Source: Firmicutes bacterium UBA2116
GTDB lineage: Bacteria > Bacillota > Clostridia > Tissierellales > Sedimentibacteraceae
Assembly: GCA_002331025.1 (NCBI GenBank)
Contig: DCYG01000044.1
Location: 230,850 to 294,849 of the forward strand
Length of the DNA: 64,000 nucleotides
Direction: 5' to 3'
How positions within the stretch are numbered: the first letter of the stretch is position 1; every line of letters starts with the position of its first letter. The notes below the pieces were generated by a model. That model made no database searches. It saw only the letters and a list, made by a program, of their open reading frames with translations, and was not told where the DNA came from. Position numbers and translations under genes: made by a program. Positions 53,957-62,736 of this stretch are shown one piece after another.

Positions 53957-54276
53957 TTATCCTCACTCCCCTCCAAGATATCATTTCCGTCCGAAACCAA
54001 TTGCTTTAATCTTTTATGTTCATCCTTTAAAATACTTAGTCCCTTGTCCGTTAAAGTATATATTTTCCTTCTGTCTTCTTCTGCGACCTGTACTATAATA
54101 TCTTCCTCCTCAAATCTGGATAAAAGACTGTACAATGTACCTGCACCTATCTTTACCCTCCCATCGGTACGTCTGTCTACCTCCTGCATAATTCCGTATC
54201 CATGCTGGTTCTCCGTTAAAGTAAGAAGAATGTAATACATTTGCTCCGTTAAGGTTTTTAATTGTTCTCTTGCCAT
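53953..54276 (-). CDS. PadR family transcriptional regulator
   Basis: A 107-residue PadR winged-helix repressor (MYYILLTLTENQHGYGIMQEVDRRTDGRVKIGAGTLYSLLSRFEEEDII, then DRRKIYTLTDKG). It belongs to the short PadR-s2 class with a single C-terminal helix. GGAGATGATGCT precedes the ATG. It overlaps the DUF2812 gene by 4 nt. AT-rich inverted repeats upstream (54294-54331) are a likely autoregulatory operator. Confidence 0.93.
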   Translation of the reverse strand: MAREQLKTLTEQMYYILLTLTENQHGYGIMQEVDRRTDGRVKIGAGTLYSLLSRFEEEDIIVQVAEEDRRKIYTLTDKGLSILKDEHKRLKQLVSDGNDILEGSEDK

Positions 54277-54293
54277 AGCATCATCTCCAAAAC

Positions 54294-54331
54294 ACTATAT
54301 CTATATTCGATATATCTATTATCAATATAGT
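54294..54331 (-). promoter_or_regulatory. Promoter/operator region of padR-DUF2812
   Basis: Two nested inverted repeats: ACTATAT (54294-54300) with ATATAGT (54325-54331), and TATATC (54296-54301) with GATATA (54309-54314). A -35-like TTGATA lies between (54321-54326 region, minus strand). Layout fits PadR autorepression. Confidence 0.5.
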
Positions 54332-54396
54332 ACTATTATTTTGTTTTTATGTCAAATGCTTTTTAATTTTATAACAATTTTATTTTTTCTACCAAT

Positions 54397-54441
54397 AAAA
54401 AATATGCCCTTCCTACAGCTGTCTGCATAGGCTGGGCATAT
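54397..54441 (-). terminator. Terminator of the DUF4358-MBOAT-DHHW-lipoprotein operon
   Basis: ATATGCCC (54402-54409) pairs with GGGCATAT (54434-54441); minus strand continues TTTTTT. It follows the stop of the 823-residue lipoprotein gene. Confidence 0.75.
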
Positions 54442-54459
54442 CGATTTTGTTACTTTTTA

Positions 54460-56931
54460 TTAATTAACCAATTTTGATAAAGTTTCCATACTTTCAAATT
54501 GCAAATATGTTTTATCATTGCTTTTATTTATACTATATATTATTTCACATTCTGCAATTGCAGTTGGTACCGGATCTCCCTCTACATCATACCATAGGTT
54601 TATCAGTTCAAATTTTGTATATAATTTGTCATCAATTATATCAGCAGTTGTATTTTCTGCTATGTAGCCGGTATTCCAACCAAAGTCTAAGTTTTTATAA
54701 TAAATATCCGTTTCTTTATTATGATTAAAAACATCTTCAAAAGAGTATTCCTTTTCACCAAAAACCTGAGTCAAAGCTTCTTTTGATTTATCTAATGGAA
54801 ATATAAAACCCTTATTTTCGTAAAAAGGAAAATATCCTTTATATAAATTATTTTCATCATCATTTGCAGCAAGTGCAAATAATAAGACTTCATATCTATA
54901 GTTTTCTTCTCCTCTATATACACTGCTTATAATATCCTTTGTCAGTGATATCCCATTTAATAAGAGCTGTTTTTGTGAAGTATCTTCTTGTGATAAACTG
55001 GATGGTCTGTCTCCGGTAAGTTCATAAACGCCGTCAATATCATCATTTTGTCTGCAATTATAATTAAGCTTATTGTCAAATATATAGAAATTTATGCTTT
55101 CACCTTTTGTACGTGCTATTTCTACTTTTTCTTCCGGATAAAAATATTTAACATATAAACACACATCCTCATTAACTTCTCCATCATATGCATAAAATAT
55201 GCGTCCGGGAAAAGTACTGTAAGCTGCAAAGCCCTCTGATATATCTATATAAATATTTTCATATCTGCAATCAATATCGTAAGCCAAATCCCTGATTGAC
55301 TTGTCATCCAGATTAACCTCAAAAATGTTTCTCAGCCTGTCGTCCTTTTTAGTCAGTATATAGAGCTTATCATTATTTTTACCCCATACTGTTACTCCAA
55401 GCTCTATGTTGTTTTCATCCTCTTGATTTTTACTGCCTGAATTATCATTATTTGAAATGTAATTAAACACATTGTCTTCAAAATATTTATTCCCGTTGTT
55501 GTCCCGCACAATAAGGTCTCCGCTTCTATTGTACAGGCTTACATATTTACCAAGCTCACTGAAATTTATATCACTAAGTTTATCTGCAATAATATTTACC
55601 TTTCTATTTCCGATATATTGAATCAGCTTTTTATTTTTGCCGTCATCAACAACAGCATAAGCAATATCATTAAATTTAATATAATTTATGTTGCTTGCTT
55701 CATCAATGCTTAATTCAGAAAGAAGTGCATCTTTAAAACCTTCTTCTATATAAGCACTGTCCTTTCCAATCATATATGATATATCTACTTTTACCCTCTC
55801 TCCCGAGCTTGTCGTATAGCTGATCGTTTTTTCATCTTCTTTTTTAAGCTCAAGTTTTGTCCTGATTGATTTTGCTATTTCAAATTTTTCTAATGTATAT
55901 AGGTTAATCAGATAAAAGTAATGATATTGTTTTTCCATATGTTCCATCATATAAGAATCTGTATCCAACGCATAATATGTGCTGCCCGATACTATATACC
56001 CGTTATCCTTATCAATAAAGCTCTCATAACCTCTGCCGGTGGCGAAGCTTGGCTGTGATACAATCTTTTTATCTATATCTATAACAAAAATTACATTGGA
56101 CAAGTCATAGCATGTGAAATATGCCATATTGGAGTTCTTGATCCATCCTGTTTCCATAACCCACATTCTTGAAGGGAAAAAAACTTTATTATTATCTAAT
56201 TTGAAGTCTTCATTTGAAAACTCATTATTTACCTCTATGTATTTATTCATAATGATTTTATTGTTTCTATTATCAACAACACAAACAGAGAAAAAATCAT
56301 TTATATAACAGGTGAAATCACCGTTATCACTGTTCAATATATCCGTATAATAGCATTCATATAAAATTTTATCTTTCTTCTCATTGTCAGAGCCAAGTTT
56401 TATAATGTAAGAATTATATGCCCCGTCTATAATTATTTTATCATCATCCCGTCTATGTACAACATCCTCCATGTTATAAAGGATTCTTTTTAAATCACCG
56501 TTTTCATATCTCCATATTTCATAATAATCACCGATTATTTTTTCTTCTACATTGGAGAGCTCTCTGTCTGTATACGCCGTAACGGCGTCATACTGATCTT
56601 CACCTGCTTTAATATATTCATAATGTAACATTAAATCGTGTATTTTCACTTTGATATAATATGTGTTGTCAACACTGAAAAGCTGTGAAATTTCAATATT
56701 ATCAAGCCCGGTTGAAGTCTTAACCTCATCCTGGACCTTGGTTAAAACTTCATCCGAATTTGAATATGCTGTATCTTCGGAAATGCTGTCACTCTCGTTT
56801 ACTACTGCGATATCATCATCAACATTACCCTCACCTTTATTGCATGAGCATAATAAAAAAATCAACAGTAAGCAGATAATACTCAATTTTAAAAAAACTT
56901 TATTTTTTATTTCTCTTCTGATATCATTCAT
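54460..56931 (-). CDS. Large lipoprotein of unknown function
   Basis: An 823-residue lipoprotein. The N-terminus has a basic start, a hydrophobic core (LSIICLLLIFLL) and a lipobox-like LCSC with the lipidated Cys at about 30, followed by an acidic linker. The mature part is rich in Asp, Asn, Tyr and Lys and alternates short beta-strand-like segments (DLSNVIFVIDIDKKI, YYFYLINLYTLEKFEI, RVKVDISYMIGKD), which suggests a beta-propeller or repeated beta fold, but I do not recognise a family. It is last in an operon with DHHW, MBOAT and DUF4358 genes, so it probably works with the polymer acylation system on the cell surface. Confidence 0.7.
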   Translation of the reverse strand: MNDIRREIKNKVFLKLSIICLLLIFLLCSCNKGEGNVDDDIAVVNESDSISEDTAYSNSDEVLTKVQDEVKTSTGLDNIEISQLFSVDNTYYIKVKIHDLMLHYEYIKAGEDQYDAVTAYTDRELSNVEEKIIGDYYEIWRYENGDLKRILYNMEDVVHRRDDDKIIIDGAYNSYIIKLGSDNEKKDKILYECYYTDILNSDNGDFTCYINDFFSVCVVDNRNNKIIMNKYIEVNNEFSNEDFKLDNNKVFFPSRMWVMETGWIKNSNMAYFTCYDLSNVIFVIDIDKKIVSQPSFATGRGYESFIDKDNGYIVSGSTYYALDTDSYMMEHMEKQYHYFYLINLYTLEKFEIAKSIRTKLELKKEDEKTISYTTSSGERVKVDISYMIGKDSAYIEEGFKDALLSELSIDEASNINYIKFNDIAYAVVDDGKNKKLIQYIGNRKVNIIADKLSDINFSELGKYVSLYNRSGDLIVRDNNGNKYFEDNVFNYISNNDNSGSKNQEDENNIELGVTVWGKNNDKLYILTKKDDRLRNIFEVNLDDKSIRDLAYDIDCRYENIYIDISEGFAAYSTFPGRIFYAYDGEVNEDVCLYVKYFYPEEKVEIARTKGESINFYIFDNKLNYNCRQNDDIDGVYELTGDRPSSLSQEDTSQKQLLLNGISLTKDIISSVYRGEENYRYEVLLFALAANDDENNLYKGYFPFYENKGFIFPLDKSKEALTQVFGEKEYSFEDVFNHNKETDIYYKNLDFGWNTGYIAENTTADIIDDKLYTKFELINLWYDVEGDPVPTAIAECEIIYSINKSNDKTYLQFESMETLSKLVN

Positions 56932-56948
56932 TGTACAAACATTTCCTC

Positions 56949-58067
56949 CTAATTTGAGCCGGAGCTTTTAAGCATCGAGCTGTTGTTTAAGATCTGTGTG
57001 TTATATAAAAATAATACATCCTGTTCCTGTGAAAAGTCTATATATTTTTCTAATATATCTGCGGAAATGTATCTTAAGTCAATCAATGTAATTTTAGAAT
57101 ATCCTTCAAGCAATAAAGGAGCTATGCTGCTTCCGAAGGAATCACGAAATAACAGAAGCTCTTTATTATTTTTGCAGTCTTCATTGTAGATAGTAATAAG
57201 TGATTTTGCACCGGATAAAAAGACATCGTAGGAGTCCGTTCCGTTAAATAAATCATCTTCATACACCTTGCCGTAGCTGCTGTTTTGATAATCAAATACA
57301 ACGGCATTTTCAATCGTACTGTTGGTTAAATAAACCATATCCTCAGGCTTCAGCTTAAGTGCTGCATGCCCGTAATACGATCCGTAGAACGGATAAAGCT
57401 TGCACTCGGTATATTCTACGTCAGAAGCTTTTGTATCATTTCCTGATTCCATCAGAAGCAAGTCGGCAATTTTAATAATCTTTTCCTGCCTCCAATGAAT
57501 ATCAAGCTTATAGTAATCATCTATCGTTAATAATCCTGACAAATCAATATATTTCATATTCTTTATGTTTTGCTTCATAAGCTCCGCTGCTCTGTCATAA
57601 TCTATCGTCAAATATCCGTTTTGACCGGCTATATAGTGACCCTTATTCGGAATTATTGCAAAGCTTACATTTTTGCCTTTTAAATATTTTTCGTATATTT
57701 CATTCAGCTTGCCGGCTGCATTCAATACTGATTTTTCATTCAATTTGTATTCCATTTTTTCGACAAATCCATTTACAATATAAATATTATTATTGTCTTT
57801 TTGATTAAACAGATGATATTTTCCAACGGCTTTCAAGCCTCTGAAGCCATCACGAAATACAAACTGATCCAATATATACTTTTCATATTCGTCAACCAGC
57901 TTACCCTTTAAAAGCTTATCTGCCGAGAAATCCGGCATCGTTATAAGCCGGCGTCTTTCACTATAGGAAAATTCTTTATCGGTCATTATGATGTTAGCCA
58001 GCATGAAGCCAAATATTATCATAATAAAAGCAGCTGATACAACCATATTTTTCATATTATTTTTCAT
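56949..58067 (-). CDS. DHHW family protein (AlgX/AlgJ-like partner of MBOAT)
   Basis: A 372-residue protein: N-terminal membrane anchor (about 8-26), then an SGNH-like domain related to AlgX/AlgJ. Likely active-site parts are YYKLDIHWRQEKI (the DHHW-like motif, here DIHW) and LLFRDSFGSSIAPLL with the probable nucleophile Ser. It should transfer the acyl group delivered by MBOAT to an extracellular polymer. The ATG at 58067 follows AGAGGTG. It lies 3-10 nt after the MBOAT stop. Confidence 0.88.
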   Translation of the reverse strand: MKNNMKNMVVSAAFIMIIFGFMLANIIMTDKEFSYSERRRLITMPDFSADKLLKGKLVDEYEKYILDQFVFRDGFRGLKAVGKYHLFNQKDNNNIYIVNGFVEKMEYKLNEKSVLNAAGKLNEIYEKYLKGKNVSFAIIPNKGHYIAGQNGYLTIDYDRAAELMKQNIKNMKYIDLSGLLTIDDYYKLDIHWRQEKIIKIADLLLMESGNDTKASDVEYTECKLYPFYGSYYGHAALKLKPEDMVYLTNSTIENAVVFDYQNSSYGKVYEDDLFNGTDSYDVFLSGAKSLITIYNEDCKNNKELLLFRDSFGSSIAPLLLEGYSKITLIDLRYISADILEKYIDFSQEQDVLFLYNTQILNNSSMLKSSGSN

Positions 58068-58076
58068 ACGCACCTC

Positions 58077-59480
58077 TTAAAACCTGAAATACAGAAACGG
58101 ATTAAAGGAACCGTCAACCAGGTAGCCGGTAATTAATAAAAGCATAGATACCAATACAATGGGCTCAGACACATTTAAAATGTATTCACCTTTTTTACTG
58201 TTTTTTATCTTGTTAATAACCCTCACGGTTAATGGGGTTGCCCCGAAAGCAGCAATAACAAGTGTCCATCCATAGCTGATTAAATAATAACTCGTTTCGG
58301 CATTTGAAAGCGGTATGTTTAAAAGACCAAGCATTCCTTTGATATATTCGATGCACTCAGGCATGCTGTTCGTATTAAATATTACAAAGCTGATCAGCAC
58401 AAAGAACAGAGTGTATACGTGTCCCGCAGCCGCAGGTAATTTTTTTAAGATACCATTGAGAAGAAGCCTTTCTATGATTAAGAAAATCCCGAAGTACAGT
58501 CCCCAGATAACAAAGTTCCAATTGGCACCATGCCAGAATCCTGTTAAAAACCATACAATAAATATATTCCTTATCCACTTTACTATACTTACACGATTTC
58601 CGCCCATTGGTATATACACATAGTCTTTGAACCACGTACCGAGTGATATATGCCACCTTCTCCAGAATTCAGAAATACTTTTGGAAATGTAAGGATAATT
58701 GAAGTTTTCGAGAAAATGAAATCCAAAAATACGTCCCAATCCTATTGCCATATCGCTGTAACCGGAAAAGTCATAATATATTTGCAGCATAAATGCTACG
58801 GCATAAATCCAGTAAAACAATACCGTGCTTTCCTGCAGACTGAAAAAAATATTGCCTAATTCTCCTAAGGTGTTTGCTATAAGCACCTTCTTGGACAACC
58901 CTATAATAAAGCGTCTTACGCCATAGCTGAAATCGGCAACTGTGTGCCTGCGCTGTGACAATTCCTGTTCAACCGTGGTATATCTCACTATGGGTCCTGC
59001 TATAAGCTGAGGAAACAGTGTTACGTAAGCTGCAAAATCGAAAAAATTTGTCTGCACCTTTGCATTACCCTTATAAACATCTATGGTATAGGATAAAATC
59101 TGAAAGGTGTAAAAGCTGATTCCAATGGGCAGCACCACATGCATAAGTTTAATTTCCAAGCCGAACAGCCACACTATATTTTCAATAAAAAAATCCGCAT
59201 ACTTGAAATACAATAAAATTCCTATACTGAAAGCAATCGAGCAGATAAGCGGTATTTTCGCATATCTGCTCTTTCTTGTTTTATTTATCCACAATCCGTG
59301 AAGATACCCGGATAAGGATGATAGTATCATCAAAATCGAGTATATGGGTTCACCATAAAAGTAGAAAAACAAGCTTGAAACAAGTAAAATTAAATTTTTA
59401 AACCTGAACGGTACTAGAAAGTATAGCAATAAAACCATTGGCAAGAAGTAGTATATAAAGCTAATACTTGAGAATAACAT
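58077..59480 (-). CDS. MBOAT family O-acyltransferase (AlgI/DltB-like)
   Basis: A 467-residue protein, paralogous to that at 42426-43832, with about eleven membrane segments. It has VLPIGISFYTFQILSYTIDVYKG, GPIVRYTTVEQEL, QIYYDFSGYSDMAIGLGRIFGFHF, FWRRWHISLGTWFKDYVYIPMGG and catalytic His in LTGFWHGANWNFVIWG. It starts one base after the DUF4358 stop region and is followed by an intact DHHW gene, so this is a complete export-acylation cassette. Confidence 0.95.
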   Translation of the reverse strand: MLFSSISFIYYFLPMVLLLYFLVPFRFKNLILLVSSLFFYFYGEPIYSILMILSSLSGYLHGLWINKTRKSRYAKIPLICSIAFSIGILLYFKYADFFIENIVWLFGLEIKLMHVVLPIGISFYTFQILSYTIDVYKGNAKVQTNFFDFAAYVTLFPQLIAGPIVRYTTVEQELSQRRHTVADFSYGVRRFIIGLSKKVLIANTLGELGNIFFSLQESTVLFYWIYAVAFMLQIYYDFSGYSDMAIGLGRIFGFHFLENFNYPYISKSISEFWRRWHISLGTWFKDYVYIPMGGNRVSIVKWIRNIFIVWFLTGFWHGANWNFVIWGLYFGIFLIIERLLLNGILKKLPAAAGHVYTLFFVLISFVIFNTNSMPECIEYIKGMLGLLNIPLSNAETSYYLISYGWTLVIAAFGATPLTVRVINKIKNSKKGEYILNVSEPIVLVSMLLLITGYLVDGSFNPFLYFRF

Positions 59481-59481
59481 T

Positions 59482-59994
59482 TTATTTTTCCTTTAATTTA
59501 AGAAATGCATCATGTAAAGCACTTCCCTCATTGTCACTCATAATCAGTACAATTACGTCACCGATATTGTCAACAATAACATTGCTCGGGTCTACTCCTA
59601 CACATATCCATTTTCTCGGATCTACATTCTCTTTAATTTCTGTTTTAATTTTTTCGATATCTGCACCTTCCTTAACTCTTACTAAGCATAGGGAGTAAGC
59701 AGATGAAGACATAAGAGGTTCGGAAGCTATTGCCGATTCAAATTCTATGCCATTCTTACCTAAAAAATAGGCTGCATCATCTGACTTTATCTCAGTGGTT
59801 TGTAATCCGTTTTTAATAAAATCTCTGAACGAATCCTCTATATCTGCTGTTTCATATATCTTTTCTAATATACTCTCGAGACTTCCATCGAGGTTGTTAT
59901 TGTTATTTGGACCTGCATCCGCACCTTCCGATTGACATGCAGTAAAGCTAAATACTATGATTAATGTCAATACTATCAAATGTAATTTTTTCAT
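59482..59994 (-). CDS. DUF4358 lipoprotein
   Basis: A 170-residue lipoprotein: signal LHLIVLTLIIVFSFTAC with lipidated Cys20, a low-complexity linker with five Asn, then the DUF4358 domain (LESILEKIYETADIEDSFRDFI and SSSAYSLCLVRVKEGADIEKIKTEIKENVDPRKWICV). The family is found next to MBOAT and DHHW genes in Clostridia; its role is unknown. It replaces the SGNH lipoprotein that heads the other MBOAT cassette. Confidence 0.9.
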   Translation of the reverse strand: MKKLHLIVLTLIIVFSFTACQSEGADAGPNNNNNLDGSLESILEKIYETADIEDSFRDFIKNGLQTTEIKSDDAAYFLGKNGIEFESAIASEPLMSSSAYSLCLVRVKEGADIEKIKTEIKENVDPRKWICVGVDPSNVIVDNIGDVIVLIMSDNEGSALHDAFLKLKEK

Positions 59995-60078
59995 AATTTT
60001 CTCCTTTTTAATAATTATGCATGCACTTCATACTACATTAGACGGAGCAATATCGATATTGTTCCAAAAAAGAGACAG

Positions 60079-60107
60079 AAAAAAATGCCAATAAATTTTA
60101 TCGGCAT
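60079..60107 (-). terminator. Terminator of the Cache-GGDEF gene
   Basis: ATGCC (60085-60089) pairs with GGCAT (60103-60107), and ATAAA with TTTAT inside, with one mismatch; on the minus strand seven T follow. Confidence 0.75.
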
Positions 60108-60127
60108 AAAAATTGCTTAGAAAACTT

Positions 60128-61648
60128 TTATTTCAGTAAATTAAAAGTATTTTTGCCTGTTTCCTTAGAAACATACAATGCTTTATCTGCTCTTTTAAGA
60201 ACATCCCGATAATCATTGTCCGTATCTCTGAAATAAGAAAAGCCTGCCGAAATTGTTACATTTATGCTTTCATCTCCTGCCAAAATCTCTGACGAAGCAA
60301 TTCTATCTAACAGCTTTTTACCAAACTCCGGTATGTTTTCTTCTCTTAAACCCGGAAAAATACCTACAAATTCATCTCCGCCCCAACGAATAAGCTGATC
60401 GTAACTTCTTATCATACGGTATATTTTCCTGACAATTTCTGTGAGTATCAGGTCTCCTGCATGATGACCATATTTATCGTTTACACGCTTGTAATCATCT
60501 ATATCAATCATCATAATAGCCGGACTTTCTCCTGTTTGTTTAAACTGTTTAAACAAAGATGTTAAGCTTATTTCTCCGCTTCTCCTGCTTGATGCCTTAG
60601 TCAATGAATCCATATTGATTTCTTTTTCTAAGGATTTTGTCGAAGTTAATAATTGTTTTTTTCCTAATAAAAAAAGTATTGCAAAACCTAATAATAAAAC
60701 TGCAAAAATATATCCTAATAACTTTAATATTGCATCACTGGATAAAGAATATATTTCATCAATTACTTTTTCTGTATAAGCATCGATTTCTTCTAAATGG
60801 ACACCCATTGCTATTACCCAGTTATAGTCCTCATATAGCTTTGCATATGTAATTTTTTCAGATATGCGGGAGCTGTTTAATTCTTTAAAATTATAGGTAA
60901 AAAATAACTCTCCATTCTTCTTTATACCTTCTAACTCTTCCAAATACGGCAGATTACCTTCGATATCCTCCATATCCGTAGATAAGTACATTCCCTCAGT
61001 TTCTTCTAAATTAGGATGGATTCTTCGAATGGCATAATTTTTCCCGCCTTCATAGTTAATAATCTCATTTACCCATATGTAGGAATCATTCGAAAACCTT
61101 CTGCTTCTTATTAACTCTCCGACTTCTTCCTTTACAATTTCGTCTATATATGCTTTACTGACTCCAAAAATACCTTCTATACTGCCTTTGTCAATAACAG
61201 CATACGAAAACAATATTGATTTTAAATTTTCCACATTTATGTCCAAATTCACTTCAGAAGAATTATACAAAATTTCTCCTGTCCTATTATCCCATAGAAA
61301 TGCAGTCCACATTGTCGGATATGTATCATCGTTAAACCTGTCTGTGAAAAACTCTATAAATTCTTCGTCTGTTAAATTTGATTCTTCTTGAAAGCGCCTT
61401 TGCCTTGCGTCTATATTTTTCTTATAAGCACTGTATTTAGCGTCTCTTAAATTGTCAATTTCTAAAAAGATATTGTTTACCGTATCCTTTAAATACACCT
61501 TTTTTAAATCTATAATAGTTTTTTCAGTTTGCTCCAAATATATCATTTGTGTCCGTTCATGAGATAGAAGATGCAGATATATAACTACTAAACATATAAT
61601 AGAAGCTGCTATGAATGTAACAATTCTATACCTGTTTTTTAATTTCAT
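60128..61648 (-). CDS. Cache-domain diguanylate cyclase
   Basis: A 506-residue membrane cyclase. Membrane segment 1 is at about 10-28, an extracellular sCache-like sensor domain follows (about 35-300; TMWTAFLWDNRTGEILYNSS, SNDSYIWVNEIINYEGGKNYAIRRIHPNLEETEGMYLSTD), segment 2 at about 308-328, then GGDEF (about 345-506) with active site RWGGDEF and the inhibitory RxxD five residues before it (RSYDQLIRWGGDEF). It should make cyclic di-GMP in response to a small ligand. It is the second cyclase in the window; no phosphodiesterase is nearby. Confidence 0.93.
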   Translation of the reverse strand: MKLKNRYRIVTFIAASIICLVVIYLHLLSHERTQMIYLEQTEKTIIDLKKVYLKDTVNNIFLEIDNLRDAKYSAYKKNIDARQRRFQEESNLTDEEFIEFFTDRFNDDTYPTMWTAFLWDNRTGEILYNSSEVNLDINVENLKSILFSYAVIDKGSIEGIFGVSKAYIDEIVKEEVGELIRSRRFSNDSYIWVNEIINYEGGKNYAIRRIHPNLEETEGMYLSTDMEDIEGNLPYLEELEGIKKNGELFFTYNFKELNSSRISEKITYAKLYEDYNWVIAMGVHLEEIDAYTEKVIDEIYSLSSDAILKLLGYIFAVLLLGFAILFLLGKKQLLTSTKSLEKEINMDSLTKASSRRSGEISLTSLFKQFKQTGESPAIMMIDIDDYKRVNDKYGHHAGDLILTEIVRKIYRMIRSYDQLIRWGGDEFVGIFPGLREENIPEFGKKLLDRIASSEILAGDESINVTISAGFSYFRDTDNDYRDVLKRADKALYVSKETGKNTFNLLK

Positions 61649-61869
61649 AATGTTTCCTCTTTATCCTGTTAATCCCCTATACCCCTATGGTATTCTACCC
61701 ATAAAAAACATTCCTAATCTTAAAATAACTTAAATTTATATCACCTCATTTCACTTTACAGTTTTATTTGAACCCTATATAATGAATTAATACCAAATTA
61801 TATACAATGTAAATTTTCTTTACATAAAGCATATATTAAGCATAATTTAACAGTTAAGGAGGACAATAA

Positions 61870-62676
61870 ATGAACAATGTTTTATTTGCATTTGGATTGA
61901 CACTTTTTGCAGGCCTGTCTACAGGTATAGGCAGTGCTCTTGCTTTCTTTACAAAAAAGACCAATACTAAATTTTTATCTATCAGCTTAGGCTTTTCGGC
62001 AGGCGTAATGATTTACGTTTCTATGGTGGAAATATTCGTTAAGGCAAAGGATTCACTTACCGCAGAGCTTGGATTAAAGATGGGATCATGGGTGACAGTG
62101 GCCGCATTTTTCGCAGGAATGCTTCTTATTGCACTGATTGATAAGTTTATTCCAAGCGGTGAAAATCCTCATGATATGTATAAAATTGAAGATATCGAGG
62201 ATTATGACAACAAGACAAATGACCCTAAGCTTTTAAGGATGGGGACATTTACTGCTCTTGCTGTAGGTATCCATAATTTCCCCGAAGGTCTGGCAACATT
62301 TATTTCCGCGCTGCAGGAACCAACCATAGCTATTCCCATTGCTTTCGCAATAGCCATTCACAATATACCCGAGGGAATCGCTGTATCAGTTCCCATTTAC
62401 TACGCTACGGGAGACAGAAAGAAAGCTTTTCTTTATTCCTTCCTGTCAGGTTTGTCAGAACCAATAGGGGCATTAATAGGATATTTAATACTGATGCCCT
62501 TCATCAACGACCTTGTATTTGGAATAATTTTCGCTTCGGTAGCCGGAATAATGGTATTCATATCCTTGGATGAACTGCTTCCGTCAGCACAAGAATACGG
62601 TGAGCACCATCTTTCAATATACGGGCTTGTAAGCGGTATGGCAGTAATGGCAGTAAGCTTGTTATTATTCATATAA
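61870..62676 (+). CDS. zupT: ZIP family zinc transporter ZupT
   Basis: A 268-residue ZIP transporter with eight membrane segments. The metal-binding helices IV and V are intact: VGIHNFPEGLATFISAL and AIAIHNIPEGIAVSVPIYYAT, and the late LLSGLSEP-type motif SGLSEPIGAL is present. The cytoplasmic loop after segment 3 is short and acidic (DMYKIEDIEDYDN). It imports Zn2+ and perhaps Fe2+ or Mn2+. AAGGAGGACAATAA precedes the ATG. No Zur box is evident upstream. Confidence 0.95.
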   Translation: MNNVLFAFGLTLFAGLSTGIGSALAFFTKKTNTKFLSISLGFSAGVMIYVSMVEIFVKAKDSLTAELGLKMGSWVTVAAFFAGMLLIALIDKFIPSGENPHDMYKIEDIEDYDNKTNDPKLLRMGTFTALAVGIHNFPEGLATFISALQEPTIAIPIAFAIAIHNIPEGIAVSVPIYYATGDRKKAFLYSFLSGLSEPIGALIGYLILMPFINDLVFGIIFASVAGIMVFISLDELLPSAQEYGEHHLSIYGLVSGMAVMAVSLLLFI

Positions 62677-62736
62677 TAACACCCTCCTCCCATATATATG
62701 CGAGGAAATCTTGATTTAAAAACGGAGCATTAATAC

